A stretch of DNA of 64,000 nucleotides from Mongoliitalea lutea (GTDB lineage Bacteria > Bacteroidota > Bacteroidia > Cytophagales > Cyclobacteriaceae), in contig NZ_BMYF01000004.1 in NCBI RefSeq assembly GCF_014652135.1, positions 124,001 to 188,000 on the forward strand, given 5' to 3'. A model generated the notes under the pieces. The model was given only the letters and a program-made list of their open reading frames with translations, was not told where the DNA came from and ran no database searches. The position numbers and the translations under genes are program-made. Below, in pieces: positions 34,893 to 45,038 of the stretch; positions within the stretch are counted from its first letter, which is position 1, and each line of letters begins with the position of its first letter.

Positions 34893-37547
34893 ATGGACTA
34901 TATTCACATACGCGTACTTGTATTTGTTCTGCTTTTTGCATCCGCCTGTTCTTCGACTAAGGATACATTTATTAATAGAACCTATCATAATACCACTTCT
35001 CGGTATAATGCAATGTTTTATTCTAAGTTACTAATCAACGAACTCGAGGAGGAAATTGCACAAGCTCATAATGAAGATTTTAGTCAGGTTTTGCCTATTT
35101 TTTATCCAATCGATAGTGCCCAAATTGATTCTAACAAGGAATTGCTTAAGGATGTGCGCTATTTTTCCTCTAGAGCGATTGATTGGCATCGTATTTCCAA
35201 ATGGGTAGATGATAACTACCTCCTTCTCGGAATGGCTGATTACTACGAGGCCAAATTTGACGATGCTTCCAATACCTTCCGATACTTAAACGTCAACAGT
35301 AAAAAACAACATATCCGTCACCGCTCACTTATTCAATTGATGAGGCAGTTTATAGACTTGGGCAGCTTTGATGATGCAGCCTATGTCATTGACTACTTAT
35401 CCAAAGAATCAGGCATCAACCGGGAAAACCGATTCCTGCTTTACAAAACATTAGCCTATTATTACGACAAGCGGGAGGATGTCAATGGTAAGATTGGGGC
35501 TCTTGATAAAGCTTTGGATTACTGCAAAGATAGACATGAACGTTCCCGCATCAACTTTATCCTTGCCCAGCTTTACCAACGGGAAGACTTAGATGCTTTA
35601 GCTTACTCCTATTATCAACAAGCTCAAAAAGGCAACCCCCCCTATGAGCGGAGTTTCTTTGCGCAGTTGTACATGCAGCAAGTGGCTGAACTTAATAAAA
35701 GCAAAGATCTGCAACGAGTACGTGCCTACTTCGACGATTTGTATAATGATAGCAAAAACAGAGAGCTAAAGGATGTGATTTTGTATGAAAAAGCCATTTT
35801 TGAACTCCGACAGAATGAGGTTGAGACAGCAAAAGAATTATTGATAAAAGCAGCCAAAGAAGAAGGGAAAAATCCTGTACAAAAAGGCTATATCTATCAA
35901 AAATTGGCAGAAATAAGTTTTGATATTGACCGGGATTTTCGAGCGACCAAGTATTACTTGGATAGTGCCATGGCTAACTTTCGTCCTGTAGATGCTTCTT
36001 ACAGACAAATCGAACGGGAAAAAATACGCTTAGATAACTATGTGCTTCACTACGAAACAATCCTACGAAATGACAGTCTATTGCGGGTTGCACAGCTTTC
36101 TCCGGAAGCCCAAGAACGCTTAGCGGATGAGTTCATAGCCAAAGAAGAACAGCGGTTACTAAGGGAAGCAGAAGAAAAAGCTAGGCCTAAGAGCACAGGA
36201 ATCTTTGACAACTTATTAGCTTTTAGTGGACGTGGATCGAGTAGTGGCCGAAGTTTCTATTTTGAAAATACCCTAGCTGTACAGCAGGGAGCGATAGAAT
36301 TTGTACGGGTATGGGGAAATAGAAATTTAGATGATAACTGGAGAAGAAGTGTACAAAGCTTCCAATCAACTATCCGAAGGGATCCAGTATCAGAAGAGGC
36401 AACAGTAACTGAATTAGAAGAATCTAAAGAAGAAAAAGATGAAGAAGAATCCAATGATATTCTTTCCCAGATTCCAGACAAAGCTTCCCTTTTGGCACAA
36501 ATTCCAAGGGATGAATCCCAACTTGAAACTATAAGGACAGGTCTGGAATTAGCATACTTTGAATTGGGAAAATTACTATTCTTTGATTTTCGGGAGTATG
36601 AGTTGAGCAAGGAAAACTTAGAAATACTGATAACGGTCTTTCCTAATACCATCAAGAAGGCCGAAGCGTATTACATTTTATTCTTGGCTAACAGGGAACT
36701 AGGGGAAAACACAACGCTATATAGAGAGCGTCTCAACCGAGAATTTCCTTATTCCCCATATACATATGCTGTAAACAATCCAGATGCATTGACAGGAGGA
36801 GCAGCCTTAGTGGAATCTTCCAAAATGTACCGTACTGCTTATGAGTTATATGAAAACAAGCAATATGAGGAAGCCCGAGGAGTCATTCGTAGGACTATGG
36901 AACTATTCCCCTTAACCAAAAATACAGATCGTTTACTTTTGTTAGACATCATGATTTCCGGCAAAATTGACAGCATGGACTTCTACAAATATCGCTTGGA
37001 AATCTACACCCTTCAAACAGAAAATCCAGAGTTGAAAGAACTGGCAAGAAATATGCTAAGAGTTGTCAAAGGTGATGAAGAAGAGTTTATCGCTGAAAAC
37101 AATGAAGAAACTACAGAAGAGGAGGAAGATGGAGACACCGATAATCTGGCAGATGCAGAGGATTTGGAGGAAGATGAAAGCCCGTATAAAGAAAGTGCCA
37201 GTCAAACACATATATTTGTGCTCGCATTGAGTCAAGAGCGAGCAAGAGAAACAAAAGCGCTATTAGGAGATCTAGAAAATTTCCATTCTTCACAGTTTAG
37301 CAATGCACGATTGCGTACAGGTAACATGAATATGACCCGTGAGCAAGTCATATTCATCGTCAGTCCGTTCAACAATGCGGAACGAGCATTGGCATACCGA
37401 GAAAAGTTCTTAGAAACCTTTGAGTCCAGTTCTTTAGGACCTGATGATAAGGAGTCCAGTTTTGTGATTTCCATTGGAAACTTCCAAGAGCTGAACAAAC
37501 GGAAAGATTTAGATGAGTACCGTCGATTCTTCCGGAAAAATTATTGA
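34893..37547 (+). CDS. PorW/SprE-like TPR lipoprotein of the type IX secretion system
   Basis: An 884-residue lipoprotein: a short signal peptide ending at C19 (ASAC), followed by the STKDTFINRTYHNTTSRYNAMF segment that I recognise from SprE (Flavobacterium) and PorW (Porphyromonas). Most of the protein is TPR-like helical repeats (about 100-400 and 540-720), separated by an acidic linker rich in Glu and Asp (about 505-530 and 735-770). The C-terminal 120 residues form a compact domain. PorW/SprE is needed for secretion of gliding adhesins and proteases through the type IX system. It leads into the PBP1A gene with 21 bases between them. Confidence 0.85.
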   Translation: MDYIHIRVLVFVLLFASACSSTKDTFINRTYHNTTSRYNAMFYSKLLINELEEEIAQAHNEDFSQVLPIFYPIDSAQIDSNKELLKDVRYFSSRAIDWHRISKWVDDNYLLLGMADYYEAKFDDASNTFRYLNVNSKKQHIRHRSLIQLMRQFIDLGSFDDAAYVIDYLSKESGINRENRFLLYKTLAYYYDKREDVNGKIGALDKALDYCKDRHERSRINFILAQLYQREDLDALAYSYYQQAQKGNPPYERSFFAQLYMQQVAELNKSKDLQRVRAYFDDLYNDSKNRELKDVILYEKAIFELRQNEVETAKELLIKAAKEEGKNPVQKGYIYQKLAEISFDIDRDFRATKYYLDSAMANFRPVDASYRQIEREKIRLDNYVLHYETILRNDSLLRVAQLSPEAQERLADEFIAKEEQRLLREAEEKARPKSTGIFDNLLAFSGRGSSSGRSFYFENTLAVQQGAIEFVRVWGNRNLDDNWRRSVQSFQSTIRRDPVSEEATVTELEESKEEKDEEESNDILSQIPDKASLLAQIPRDESQLETIRTGLELAYFELGKLLFFDFREYELSKENLEILITVFPNTIKKAEAYYILFLANRELGENTTLYRERLNREFPYSPYTYAVNNPDALTGGAALVESSKMYRTAYELYENKQYEEARGVIRRTMELFPLTKNTDRLLLLDIMISGKIDSMDFYKYRLEIYTLQTENPELKELARNMLRVVKGDEEEFIAENNEETTEEEEDGDTDNLADAEDLEEDESPYKESASQTHIFVLALSQERARETKALLGDLENFHSSQFSNARLRTGNMNMTREQVIFIVSPFNNAERALAYREKFLETFESSSLGPDDKESSFVISIGNFQELNKRKDLDEYRRFFRKNY

Positions 37548-37568
37548 TAAAAGATTAGTACTTTATAC

Positions 37569-39845
37569 ATGACACAAAAAATCATAAAACTTCTATGGGC
37601 GTCTTTTGTCATAGGAGTGGTAGGATTCATCTTATTTATTTGGGCAGTTAGCAGTAACTTCTTGGGTTTATTTGGCCCTTTACCAGATTTTAAGGCCTTA
37701 GAAAACCCTCAATCAGAATTAGCCTCTGAGCTCTATTCTGCGGATGGGGTATTGTTAGGAAATTACTTCAGAGAAAATCGGAGTCCTGTCACCTACAATG
37801 AACTTGCCCCTAATTTGGTTAATGCCTTGATTGCAACAGAAGATGTTCGATTTGAAAGTCATTCCGGTATTGATTTCAAAAGTATGGGAAGGGTATTTTT
37901 CAAATCCCTGATTTTACGACAGGGTGCGGGAGGGGGAAGCACGCTATCTCAGCAAACTGCAAAAAACCTGTTTAAAACTAGAAATCTGGAATCTCAAGGC
38001 ACCTTAAGTAAAGTCCCTGGATTGAAAATGCTTATAATCAAAACTAAAGAATGGATTGTTGCCGCTAAATTAGAAAGATCCTATACCAAAGATGAGATAT
38101 TGACACTTTACCTTAATACCTCAGAGTTTGGAAGTAATGCTTATGGAATAAAAACTGCTGCTAAAACCTTCTTCAACAAAGAACCACATGAATTAGAAAT
38201 CCAAGAGTCAGCAGTATTAGTTGGACTTTTCAAGGCTCCAACATATTACAGCCCGGTATTCAACCCTGAAAACTCTCTGAGAAGAAGAAATACGGTTCTA
38301 TTTCAAATGGAAAGGTATGGATATATTAATAAAATTGAACGTGATTCTTTAATAAAAATGCCAATTGAGTTGGACTATCGGGTTTCCAACCAAAATCAAG
38401 GTTTAGCAACACATCTTAGAGAAGTAATCAAGGCAGATCTCTTACGTTGGGCAAAAGAAACGTTAAAACCTGATGGAACACCATATGATATTTTTGGAGA
38501 TGGACTCAAAATTTATGCTACCATTGATAGTCGGATGCAGCGATATGCCGAAGAAGCAGTGGATGAACACATGCGGGAATTGCAGAAGAAGTTTGAGCGT
38601 GAAATGGGTAATAGAGATCCTTGGATAGATAATAACGGGCAAGTTATACCCAATTTTATAGAAAATGCAATTAAGCGAACGGATGTATATAGAAATCTAG
38701 TAAAACGATATGGTGCAAATAGTGATTCTATTGAAATCAAATTAAATGAGAAAAAACGTATGCGAGTCTTCTCGTGGGAACGGGGAGAGATTGATACGTT
38801 ATTTAGCACGATGGATTCACTGCGTTATTACAAAAAATTTTTAAGAACTGGCTTTGTATCCTTGGCAGCAGAAACCGGACATGTCAAGGCTTGGGTTGGA
38901 GGGCTAGATCATAAATACTTTAAATTTGACCATGTTAAGCAAGGAAAAAGACAACCAGGATCGACCTTTAAAGCATTTGTATATGCAGCAGCCATTGAAA
39001 ATGGATACAGTCCTTGCTATCGTGTGATTGATCAGCCGGTTGAAATCAATATACCAGGTCAACCGTCATGGGTCCCAAAAAATGCTGATAATAAGTTTTC
39101 TTACGAGAGCATGACTATTCGTAGAGCTATGGCACAGTCCATCAATTCAATTACTGCGTTTATGATGAAAAAATTAAGCCCAAAAATAATTGTGGAAACA
39201 GCTCATCGCCTAGGGATTACTTCTGATCTAGAAGAAGTCCCTGCATTGGCACTAGGAACATCTGATGTATCTATTTATGAAATGGTAGGAGCTTTTGGAA
39301 CTTTTGTTAACCAAGGAGAGCACATCACACCTTTTTACATAGAGCGAATAGAGGATAAAAATGGAAATTTAATCCAACAATTTACTCCAAAAAAACGTCC
39401 TGCAATGAGTGAAGAACATGCTTATCTCATGTTGTACATGCTAAGAGGAGGGTTTGAAGAATCACGAGGAACCTCTCAAGGAGTACCATGGACTCTACGC
39501 GACGAGGGTAACGAATTGGGCGGTAAAACAGGTACCACCCAAAATGCTTCCGATGGTTGGTACATTGGGGTAAGCAAGGATCTGGTTTCTGGTGCTTGGG
39601 TAGGTGGGGATGACCGCGCCATCCACTTCAGAAGTTGGACTAACGGCCAAGGTGGTCAAACTGCTAGACCAATTTGGGTAAAATACATGGCTAAAGTGTA
39701 TGCTGACCCTAGTTTGGGTTACACCAAGGGTCCGTTCAGAAGACCGGAAAGACCGCTAAGTATAGAAATCGACTGCGACCGCTACGAAATGGAAAGCAAT
39801 AAATTCAGCAACTTTGATTTTGATCCTAAAAAATCTGACTTCTAA
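37569..39845 (+). CDS. Class A penicillin-binding protein (PBP1A-like)
   Basis: A 758-residue bifunctional enzyme with one N-terminal membrane helix. The glycosyltransferase domain (about 60-240) has the catalytic E91 in TEDVRFESHSG and the motif GGGSTLSQQTAKNLF. The transpeptidase domain (about 430-690) has S465-T-F-K468 in QPGSTFKAF, S-I-N in QSINS and K-T-G in GGKTGTTQ. It makes glycan strands and cross-links peptides. It follows the type IX lipoprotein gene by 21 bases. Confidence 0.95.
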   Translation: MTQKIIKLLWASFVIGVVGFILFIWAVSSNFLGLFGPLPDFKALENPQSELASELYSADGVLLGNYFRENRSPVTYNELAPNLVNALIATEDVRFESHSGIDFKSMGRVFFKSLILRQGAGGGSTLSQQTAKNLFKTRNLESQGTLSKVPGLKMLIIKTKEWIVAAKLERSYTKDEILTLYLNTSEFGSNAYGIKTAAKTFFNKEPHELEIQESAVLVGLFKAPTYYSPVFNPENSLRRRNTVLFQMERYGYINKIERDSLIKMPIELDYRVSNQNQGLATHLREVIKADLLRWAKETLKPDGTPYDIFGDGLKIYATIDSRMQRYAEEAVDEHMRELQKKFEREMGNRDPWIDNNGQVIPNFIENAIKRTDVYRNLVKRYGANSDSIEIKLNEKKRMRVFSWERGEIDTLFSTMDSLRYYKKFLRTGFVSLAAETGHVKAWVGGLDHKYFKFDHVKQGKRQPGSTFKAFVYAAAIENGYSPCYRVIDQPVEINIPGQPSWVPKNADNKFSYESMTIRRAMAQSINSITAFMMKKLSPKIIVETAHRLGITSDLEEVPALALGTSDVSIYEMVGAFGTFVNQGEHITPFYIERIEDKNGNLIQQFTPKKRPAMSEEHAYLMLYMLRGGFEESRGTSQGVPWTLRDEGNELGGKTGTTQNASDGWYIGVSKDLVSGAWVGGDDRAIHFRSWTNGQGGQTARPIWVKYMAKVYADPSLGYTKGPFRRPERPLSIEIDCDRYEMESNKFSNFDFDPKKSDF

Positions 39846-39857
39846 AACCAATAGTAG

Positions 39858-39888
39858 AGTGGCCAGTTGTAGTAACTGACCACTTTTC
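39858..39888 (+). terminator. Intrinsic terminator between pbp and uvrC
   Basis: The arms AGTGGCCAGTT and AACTGACCACT pair with one mismatch over 11 bases and are followed by TTTTCATTTCTT. It ends 7 bases before the uvrC start, so readthrough or a promoter inside it may feed uvrC. Confidence 0.6.
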
Positions 39889-39895
39889 ATTTCTT

Positions 39896-41704
39896 ATGGA
39901 AGCAATCTCATACGCAGTTACCGATTACTTACAATTGCCCGACTTACCAGGTGTCTATAAATATTACAATGCGGATCAAGAACTGATTTATGTAGGAAAG
40001 GCAAAAAGTCTTAAGAAAAGAGTGGCATCTTATTTTTCCAAAGCCACCGGCATCAATCATAAAACCAAGCGCATGGTGCGGGAAATCCAACGCATCGAAA
40101 TTACCATTGTCAATACGGAGTTTGATGCCCTTCTCCTTGAAAATAATCTGATTAAAAAAAGTCAGCCAAAGTACAACATCCTGCTCAAGGATGATAAAAC
40201 CTACCCTTACTTATTACTGACCAAAGAAAATTACCCAAGGATTTTCCCTACCCGTAAACTAATTCCACATAGAGGAACTTACTATGGCCCATTTGCAAGT
40301 GTCAAAGCAATGAACAATGTATTGGAACTGATACGGAGTTTGTTCACTATCCGAACTTGCAAATTGGACCTTAGCCCGTATAAAATAGTGGAACAGAAAT
40401 ACAAAGTTTGCCTAGAATACCATATTGGCAATTGCTTGGGCCCTTGTGAGGGCTTGCAGAAAGAAAGTGATTATCTAGAAGACTTAGAGCATGCAAAGCA
40501 TATCCTAAAGGGAAACCTTGGACTTGCCAAGGGCTTCTTCAGAAAGCGCATGCAAGAAGCTGCGGAAGATTTAGCCTTTGAGCGTGCCCACTATTTCAAA
40601 GAAAAGTTGGATTTATTGGAAAAATACCAAGCCAAGTCCCTAGTAGTAAATCCTTCCATTGCAGATTGCGATGTATTCACTTTGGAGTCTGACGAAAAGC
40701 TAGCCTATGTCAATTATCTCAAGGTAAAAAACGGTTCCATCATCATCACTAAAACGGTAGAGCTTAAGAAAAAATTGGATGAATCTGAAACAGACCTTTT
40801 GCTGATCGCAATCGTACGTCTTCGGGATCAATTCAATTCAGACTCTGTAGAAATTCTTACGAATATTGAATTGGAAGAAACGTATGAGGGACTCAACATC
40901 CATACCCCTAAAATAGGAGACAAAAAGCGATTAGTAGAGCTATCTCTCAAAAACACAAAATTCTACAAAAAAGAAAAGCTTTTGGCTTCCGGAGAAGTGG
41001 TGGACAAAAAGAACAGAGTTTTAAAACAACTTCAAGCAGATTTGTCCCTAAAAGAGCTTCCTGACCACATCGAATGCTTTGATAACTCCAATATTCAAGG
41101 AACCAATCCGGTTGCCTCCATGGTCTATTTCAAAAATGGCAAACCCTCTACAAAGGACTATAGGCATTACCATATCAAAACTGTAGAAGGACCCAATGAC
41201 TTTGCTTCCATGACAGAGGTGGTTGGAAGACGTTACAAGCGGGTATTAGAGGAAGGGCTTCCTCTACCTAAGCTAATTGTCATCGACGGTGGTAAAGGGC
41301 AGCTATCTTCCGCTATGGAAGCTTTGAAAGCATTAGGTATCTATGGACAAATTCCCATCATAGGAATAGCCAAACGGTTAGAGGAAATCTACTTTCCCGA
41401 AGATCAATATCCTTTACATATTGATAAAAAGTCAGAGTCTCTCCGACTCCTTCAGCGCATAAGGGATGAAGCTCACAGATTTGCCATCACTTTTCATAGA
41501 GATATAAGAAGCAAAAAAGCATTCAACACTTCTTTGACAGATATTCCAGGCATAGGAAAAACGATAGCAGAGAAGCTTTTGAAACACTTCAAATCAACCA
41601 AAAAATTAGAAGCAGCGAGCTTGGAGGAAATTGAAGCAGTAGTAGGCAAGAGCAAGGCATCCTTGGTTTTTGAAGCCATACAAACAAAAAAAGCGGGAGA
41701 TTAA
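39896..41704 (+). CDS. uvrC: Excinuclease ABC subunit UvrC
   Basis: A 602-residue nucleotide excision repair nuclease. The N-terminal GIY-YIG domain is visible as LPGVYKYYNADQELIYVGKAKSLKKR, a UvrB-interacting UVR motif region follows (about 205-240), the RNase H-like endonuclease domain contains ECFDNSNIQGTNPVASMVYF and VIDGGKGQLSSA, and the C-terminus has a helix-hairpin-helix pair (DIPGIGKTIAEKLLKHF). It makes the incisions on both sides of a lesion with UvrA and UvrB. Its last bases form one arm of the shared terminator. Confidence 0.97.
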   Translation: MEAISYAVTDYLQLPDLPGVYKYYNADQELIYVGKAKSLKKRVASYFSKATGINHKTKRMVREIQRIEITIVNTEFDALLLENNLIKKSQPKYNILLKDDKTYPYLLLTKENYPRIFPTRKLIPHRGTYYGPFASVKAMNNVLELIRSLFTIRTCKLDLSPYKIVEQKYKVCLEYHIGNCLGPCEGLQKESDYLEDLEHAKHILKGNLGLAKGFFRKRMQEAAEDLAFERAHYFKEKLDLLEKYQAKSLVVNPSIADCDVFTLESDEKLAYVNYLKVKNGSIIITKTVELKKKLDESETDLLLIAIVRLRDQFNSDSVEILTNIELEETYEGLNIHTPKIGDKKRLVELSLKNTKFYKKEKLLASGEVVDKKNRVLKQLQADLSLKELPDHIECFDNSNIQGTNPVASMVYFKNGKPSTKDYRHYHIKTVEGPNDFASMTEVVGRRYKRVLEEGLPLPKLIVIDGGKGQLSSAMEALKALGIYGQIPIIGIAKRLEEIYFPEDQYPLHIDKKSESLRLLQRIRDEAHRFAITFHRDIRSKKAFNTSLTDIPGIGKTIAEKLLKHFKSTKKLEAASLEEIEAVVGKSKASLVFEAIQTKKAGD

Positions 41705-41720
41705 CCCGCTTTTATAATTT
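41690..41720. terminator. Bidirectional terminator shared by uvrC and the gld operon
   Basis: AAAGCGGG and CCCGCTTT form an 8-base stem with a 7-base loop, with A and T runs on both outer sides. The uvrC stop codon lies in its loop, and the gldN stop is 11 bases away on the other strand. Confidence 0.88.
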
Positions 41721-41722
41721 TT

Positions 41723-42529
41723 TTACCACTCCCAAAGCCCATTTTCATACTCTAAGAGTTTATATTCAAACTCAAGAGCATTTAAGAACGCTTGCAGTTC
41801 TGCATTTGGATTTGACCCAGGAACCATATCAATCAACAACTCATCCTCTGAATTAGTAAACTTTCTAACAACAGCTTTGAATAATCTTAAATCAAATGCT
41901 TGATCGTAAGTGAGGTTCTTAGAAGTATTTTGAAAATTATACCATTTAGCATCTGGATGATCTTTAAAATGATTATAGAAGTCTTTAAATCGAATGTAAC
42001 CAATAGTTTTTTGACCTGCATTGGCATTAGCAACTGACGGCATTACAAGTTCTAAGTACTTAATATCAAATTTGACTTGAGAATGATGTTTATCAAAAAT
42101 AAAATCCTCTCTAAAATCCAAGTAATATAACTGCTTAACAAATATAGAATCCCCAAGAGCATTAATCCAAAATTCTGTTTGGAATTCAGAAATTGACATA
42201 GGGCGAGTAAAATTTTCATCCGAAAAGATTTCGAATGCATTCTCATCAACTATAGCCTTATAAATGTTGTTGATGATCCCATTATTTTTAGTATCTCCAT
42301 AACCGTAAAGAGGTACATTGTATTTTTCACGAAGATCTATCCTTCTCCACACACCCACCTGATACATCTTATCATCCTCTCTCATTGGCTTAGAAGAGAA
42401 GATTGTATCCATTTGAAAGGTTCTGTCGCCAAATCCTGAAGGTCTTACACTCGTAGCTCCTTGACTAAAACCCTCAAAACCAAGTGCAAAGAGTAAGAGG
42501 AAGGTGAAAATTTTACTTATATTCTTCAT
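41723..42529 (-). CDS. gldN: Type IX secretion/gliding motility protein GldN (PorN)
   Basis: A 268-residue exported protein (signal peptide to about residue 23, FSQ). The family core is visible as WRRIDLREKYNVPLYGYGDTKNNGIINNIYKAIVDE, followed by the SEFQTEFWINALGDS and IRFKDFYNHFKDHP segments. GldN/PorN forms the periplasmic ring with the lipoprotein GldK under the outer membrane and contacts GldM. It is the last gene of the operon, read directly after gldM. Confidence 0.95.
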   Translation of the reverse strand: MKNISKIFTFLLLFALGFEGFSQGATSVRPSGFGDRTFQMDTIFSSKPMREDDKMYQVGVWRRIDLREKYNVPLYGYGDTKNNGIINNIYKAIVDENAFEIFSDENFTRPMSISEFQTEFWINALGDSIFVKQLYYLDFREDFIFDKHHSQVKFDIKYLELVMPSVANANAGQKTIGYIRFKDFYNHFKDHPDAKWYNFQNTSKNLTYDQAFDLRLFKAVVRKFTNSEDELLIDMVPGSNPNAELQAFLNALEFEYKLLEYENGLWEW

Positions 42530-42565
42530 GACAGTAGAATTTAGATCAAACTGATTGATACCAGA

Positions 42566-44167
42566 TTATTTAATTCTGATAATTCTTATCTCATTTTGAT
42601 TTGATTTGATTTTATTACCACGGAAGTTTGTACGAGTAACTTCTGTAACTCGAATAACTAGGGCATCTCCGCTTCTAGCAGAAGCTAAAAGGTTACGAAT
42701 AGCAACGTTCTCACCACTAATAGCAACTTTTTCCCTAGGAACTTCATTCCTAAGAAGCGTAACATCGCCTCCACTAACTTCAAAATTAGAGTCTTTTGCC
42801 ATAGTCCTAGCAAAGGTTGGCTCGGGAACAGCTCTAACCAATAGCGTTGAAGGACCTGGAGCAGGATAGGCAACACTCATGTCAATTTCCCCTCTACTAT
42901 CAAACAACCTAATTGAGGGAGCAGGCACTGGTTTAATTTCATAATCAACATTACCAATTTTATTACCTCCCGAACTAACACCTATAACAACTTTACCTGA
43001 ATTACCAGGAATAATCGTTACTTGTCCTGGTTTACTACCTTTAATTGCTGTTCCATTAGTTACAGTGAAATCAGGTGCATAGGCATTACCCAAAGCAGGA
43101 ACGTCAATCGACAAATCATTAGCACAATCTGCATACAACTGATTAACCACATCAGAAGTTACTTTAATAATTGGTTGCGCTACAAAGTATTCATAATCAA
43201 CTTTTAATGTAGAATCTTTTCCAGCAATATTTACTGTAATCTCACCTTTTAAAGTTTGTCTTGCTAAACCACGGTCATCATACTGGCTAGCTGGAGGAAC
43301 TGTAAAACTAATTTCACCAAAACCATTCACAACGGGAACATCTCTTCCACCAACAGTCATTTTTGGTGTAGCCGAGGAAGAAGATGAAGCGATAAACATA
43401 GTTCCTTCAAACTTAGTACCCGCAGCCACAACATTTGAATTTGCAGCAACTTTGGCTTCAAAAACATCAGATTTAAAATAAAATGTACCAATAGCCGAAG
43501 TAATATTGGATAATGCTTCTGATTCAATGTTCAAAACCTCATTTTGATATTGAGAAATTAAAGCCATCACAGCTCCAACTGGTGACTTTACAAAATTCAA
43601 AAAGACAAAGCTTTTATCTTTTACCTCTCTATCGTTTTTAAAGATCTCGATATCTTTTGCATCCTTGGCAATATCTCCAAAAGAAGCATCAATACCCAAG
43701 TCCTGTAAAATTTTATTAATCTGTTGAGGATAATTATTTAAACGTACCTTCATTTCCTCGCCTTTCCCTTGATTATTGAAAATGTTACCAGGAACCTCAA
43801 CATTTTTTAGTGAAGAATTTTTAAACTGCCCATTTTCATTCTTAGCGTTTGAAACCTCAATCAACTCTTGCTTTAATTCTTCAAGGTAAGAGAAAACTTC
43901 TGCTGTAAGTGTCCTAACTTCTCTTGCAGCAGCAACTTTTGGTAAATCTTTTTCATTATTACCTTGTTGCTCTACCGTTGCTGCAATGGAAGAAACTGTA
44001 AACTCATTTTTTGAAATAAAGTTTTTAGATGTTCTTTCAAGACCATCATTTAATAATACGAATTTTTGGAGTATTTGATTGCTTACTTGGAGAGCCAATA
44101 AGGCTGTCAATACCAAGTACATCATTCCAATCATCCGTTGTCTAGGTGTCTCTTTAGCTCCTGCCAT
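42566..44167 (-). CDS. gldM: Type IX secretion/gliding motility protein GldM (PorM)
   Basis: A 533-residue protein with one N-terminal membrane helix (MYLVLTALLALQVSNQILQKF about 12-32) and a long periplasmic part made of beta-rich D1-D4 domains. Together with GldL it forms the proton-driven rotary motor that powers secretion and gliding, with the periplasmic shaft reaching GldN/GldK. The first residues AGAKETPRQRMIGMMYLVLTALL are the strongly conserved family start. The coding sequence is noticeably A+T-rich compared with uvrC next to it. Confidence 0.95.
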   Translation of the reverse strand: MAGAKETPRQRMIGMMYLVLTALLALQVSNQILQKFVLLNDGLERTSKNFISKNEFTVSSIAATVEQQGNNEKDLPKVAAAREVRTLTAEVFSYLEELKQELIEVSNAKNENGQFKNSSLKNVEVPGNIFNNQGKGEEMKVRLNNYPQQINKILQDLGIDASFGDIAKDAKDIEIFKNDREVKDKSFVFLNFVKSPVGAVMALISQYQNEVLNIESEALSNITSAIGTFYFKSDVFEAKVAANSNVVAAGTKFEGTMFIASSSSSATPKMTVGGRDVPVVNGFGEISFTVPPASQYDDRGLARQTLKGEITVNIAGKDSTLKVDYEYFVAQPIIKVTSDVVNQLYADCANDLSIDVPALGNAYAPDFTVTNGTAIKGSKPGQVTIIPGNSGKVVIGVSSGGNKIGNVDYEIKPVPAPSIRLFDSRGEIDMSVAYPAPGPSTLLVRAVPEPTFARTMAKDSNFEVSGGDVTLLRNEVPREKVAISGENVAIRNLLASARSGDALVIRVTEVTRTNFRGNKIKSNQNEIRIIRIK

Positions 44168-44206
44168 TTTTCCTGCTCTAAATATTTAAGTAGATTGAAC
44201 TATCGA

Positions 44207-45007
44207 TTAACCTTTCATGGCAGTAAGCATTCCACCATAAATTTTATTCAATGAACTTACATTTTGATTTAATTTAGCCAACTCATTTTTGAAAGCTTCA
44301 GTCTCTTTCCCAGCCTCAGATAAGCCCTCCATAGCAGAAGCAACATTAGAATAGAATTTATTCAATGTTTTTAAATGACTTTGAGCATCTAACAATTCCA
44401 TTTCATAAACATTGTTCAAAGATGACAGGTTTTTAGTAACCTCTACAACTTGAGCATGATAAGCTTTTGCGTCAGCAGATGCCGAAGAAAGTTCTGTTAA
44501 TGCACTAGCCGTTTTTCCATAAGAAGCATTAATATCAACTAATGTTTTAGATGCACTCTTTACGTTTTCAGCATATTCATTAGTTGCAGCAGCAGCATCA
44601 GAAATTTTCCCCATTTTTTCGGCTGAGGTTGCTAAATTTTGGATTCCCTTTCCTAAACTATCAAATAATTCAGGCCCAATCTTAGCGTTTGCCAACATTT
44701 CATCAAATTTTTGGGTGAGTCCATCATTTGATGAAGCAGTAACTTTAGCTCTCCTTTGGGTTGGTTCTTCACCCGCCAGTTCAGGATATACTTTCGTCCA
44801 ATCAACTTCTTCTTGCTTGGGTTCAAAAGCTGAAAGAAAAAATATGATAGCCTCTGTAGTAAGACCTATACCGATCATCCAATTAGCTCCTTGCCAATCT
44901 AAGATTTTGAACATAGCTCCTAAAATTACTACTGCTGCACCGATACCATAGATTTTTGGCATGATATCACCATAAAATTTGTGCTTGAATGAATTATTCT
45001 TTGCCAT
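44207..45007 (-). CDS. gldL: Type IX secretion/gliding motility motor protein GldL (PorL)
   Basis: A 266-residue inner-membrane protein with two adjacent helices (about 18-34 and 42-62) containing the motor pocket pieces YGIGAAVVILGAMFKILDWQGANWMIGIGLTTEAIIFFLSAFEP; the conserved glutamate in TTEAIIFF is the proposed proton site. The remaining 200 residues are cytoplasmic and largely helical. It should form the pentameric stator around GldM. It is followed by gldM after 39 bases. Confidence 0.95.
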   Translation of the reverse strand: MAKNNSFKHKFYGDIMPKIYGIGAAVVILGAMFKILDWQGANWMIGIGLTTEAIIFFLSAFEPKQEEVDWTKVYPELAGEEPTQRRAKVTASSNDGLTQKFDEMLANAKIGPELFDSLGKGIQNLATSAEKMGKISDAAAATNEYAENVKSASKTLVDINASYGKTASALTELSSASADAKAYHAQVVEVTKNLSSLNNVYEMELLDAQSHLKTLNKFYSNVASAMEGLSEAGKETEAFKNELAKLNQNVSSLNKIYGGMLTAMKG

Positions 45008-45038
45008 TGCTGCTTAAATGTGTATTTGTTTGTTTTCG

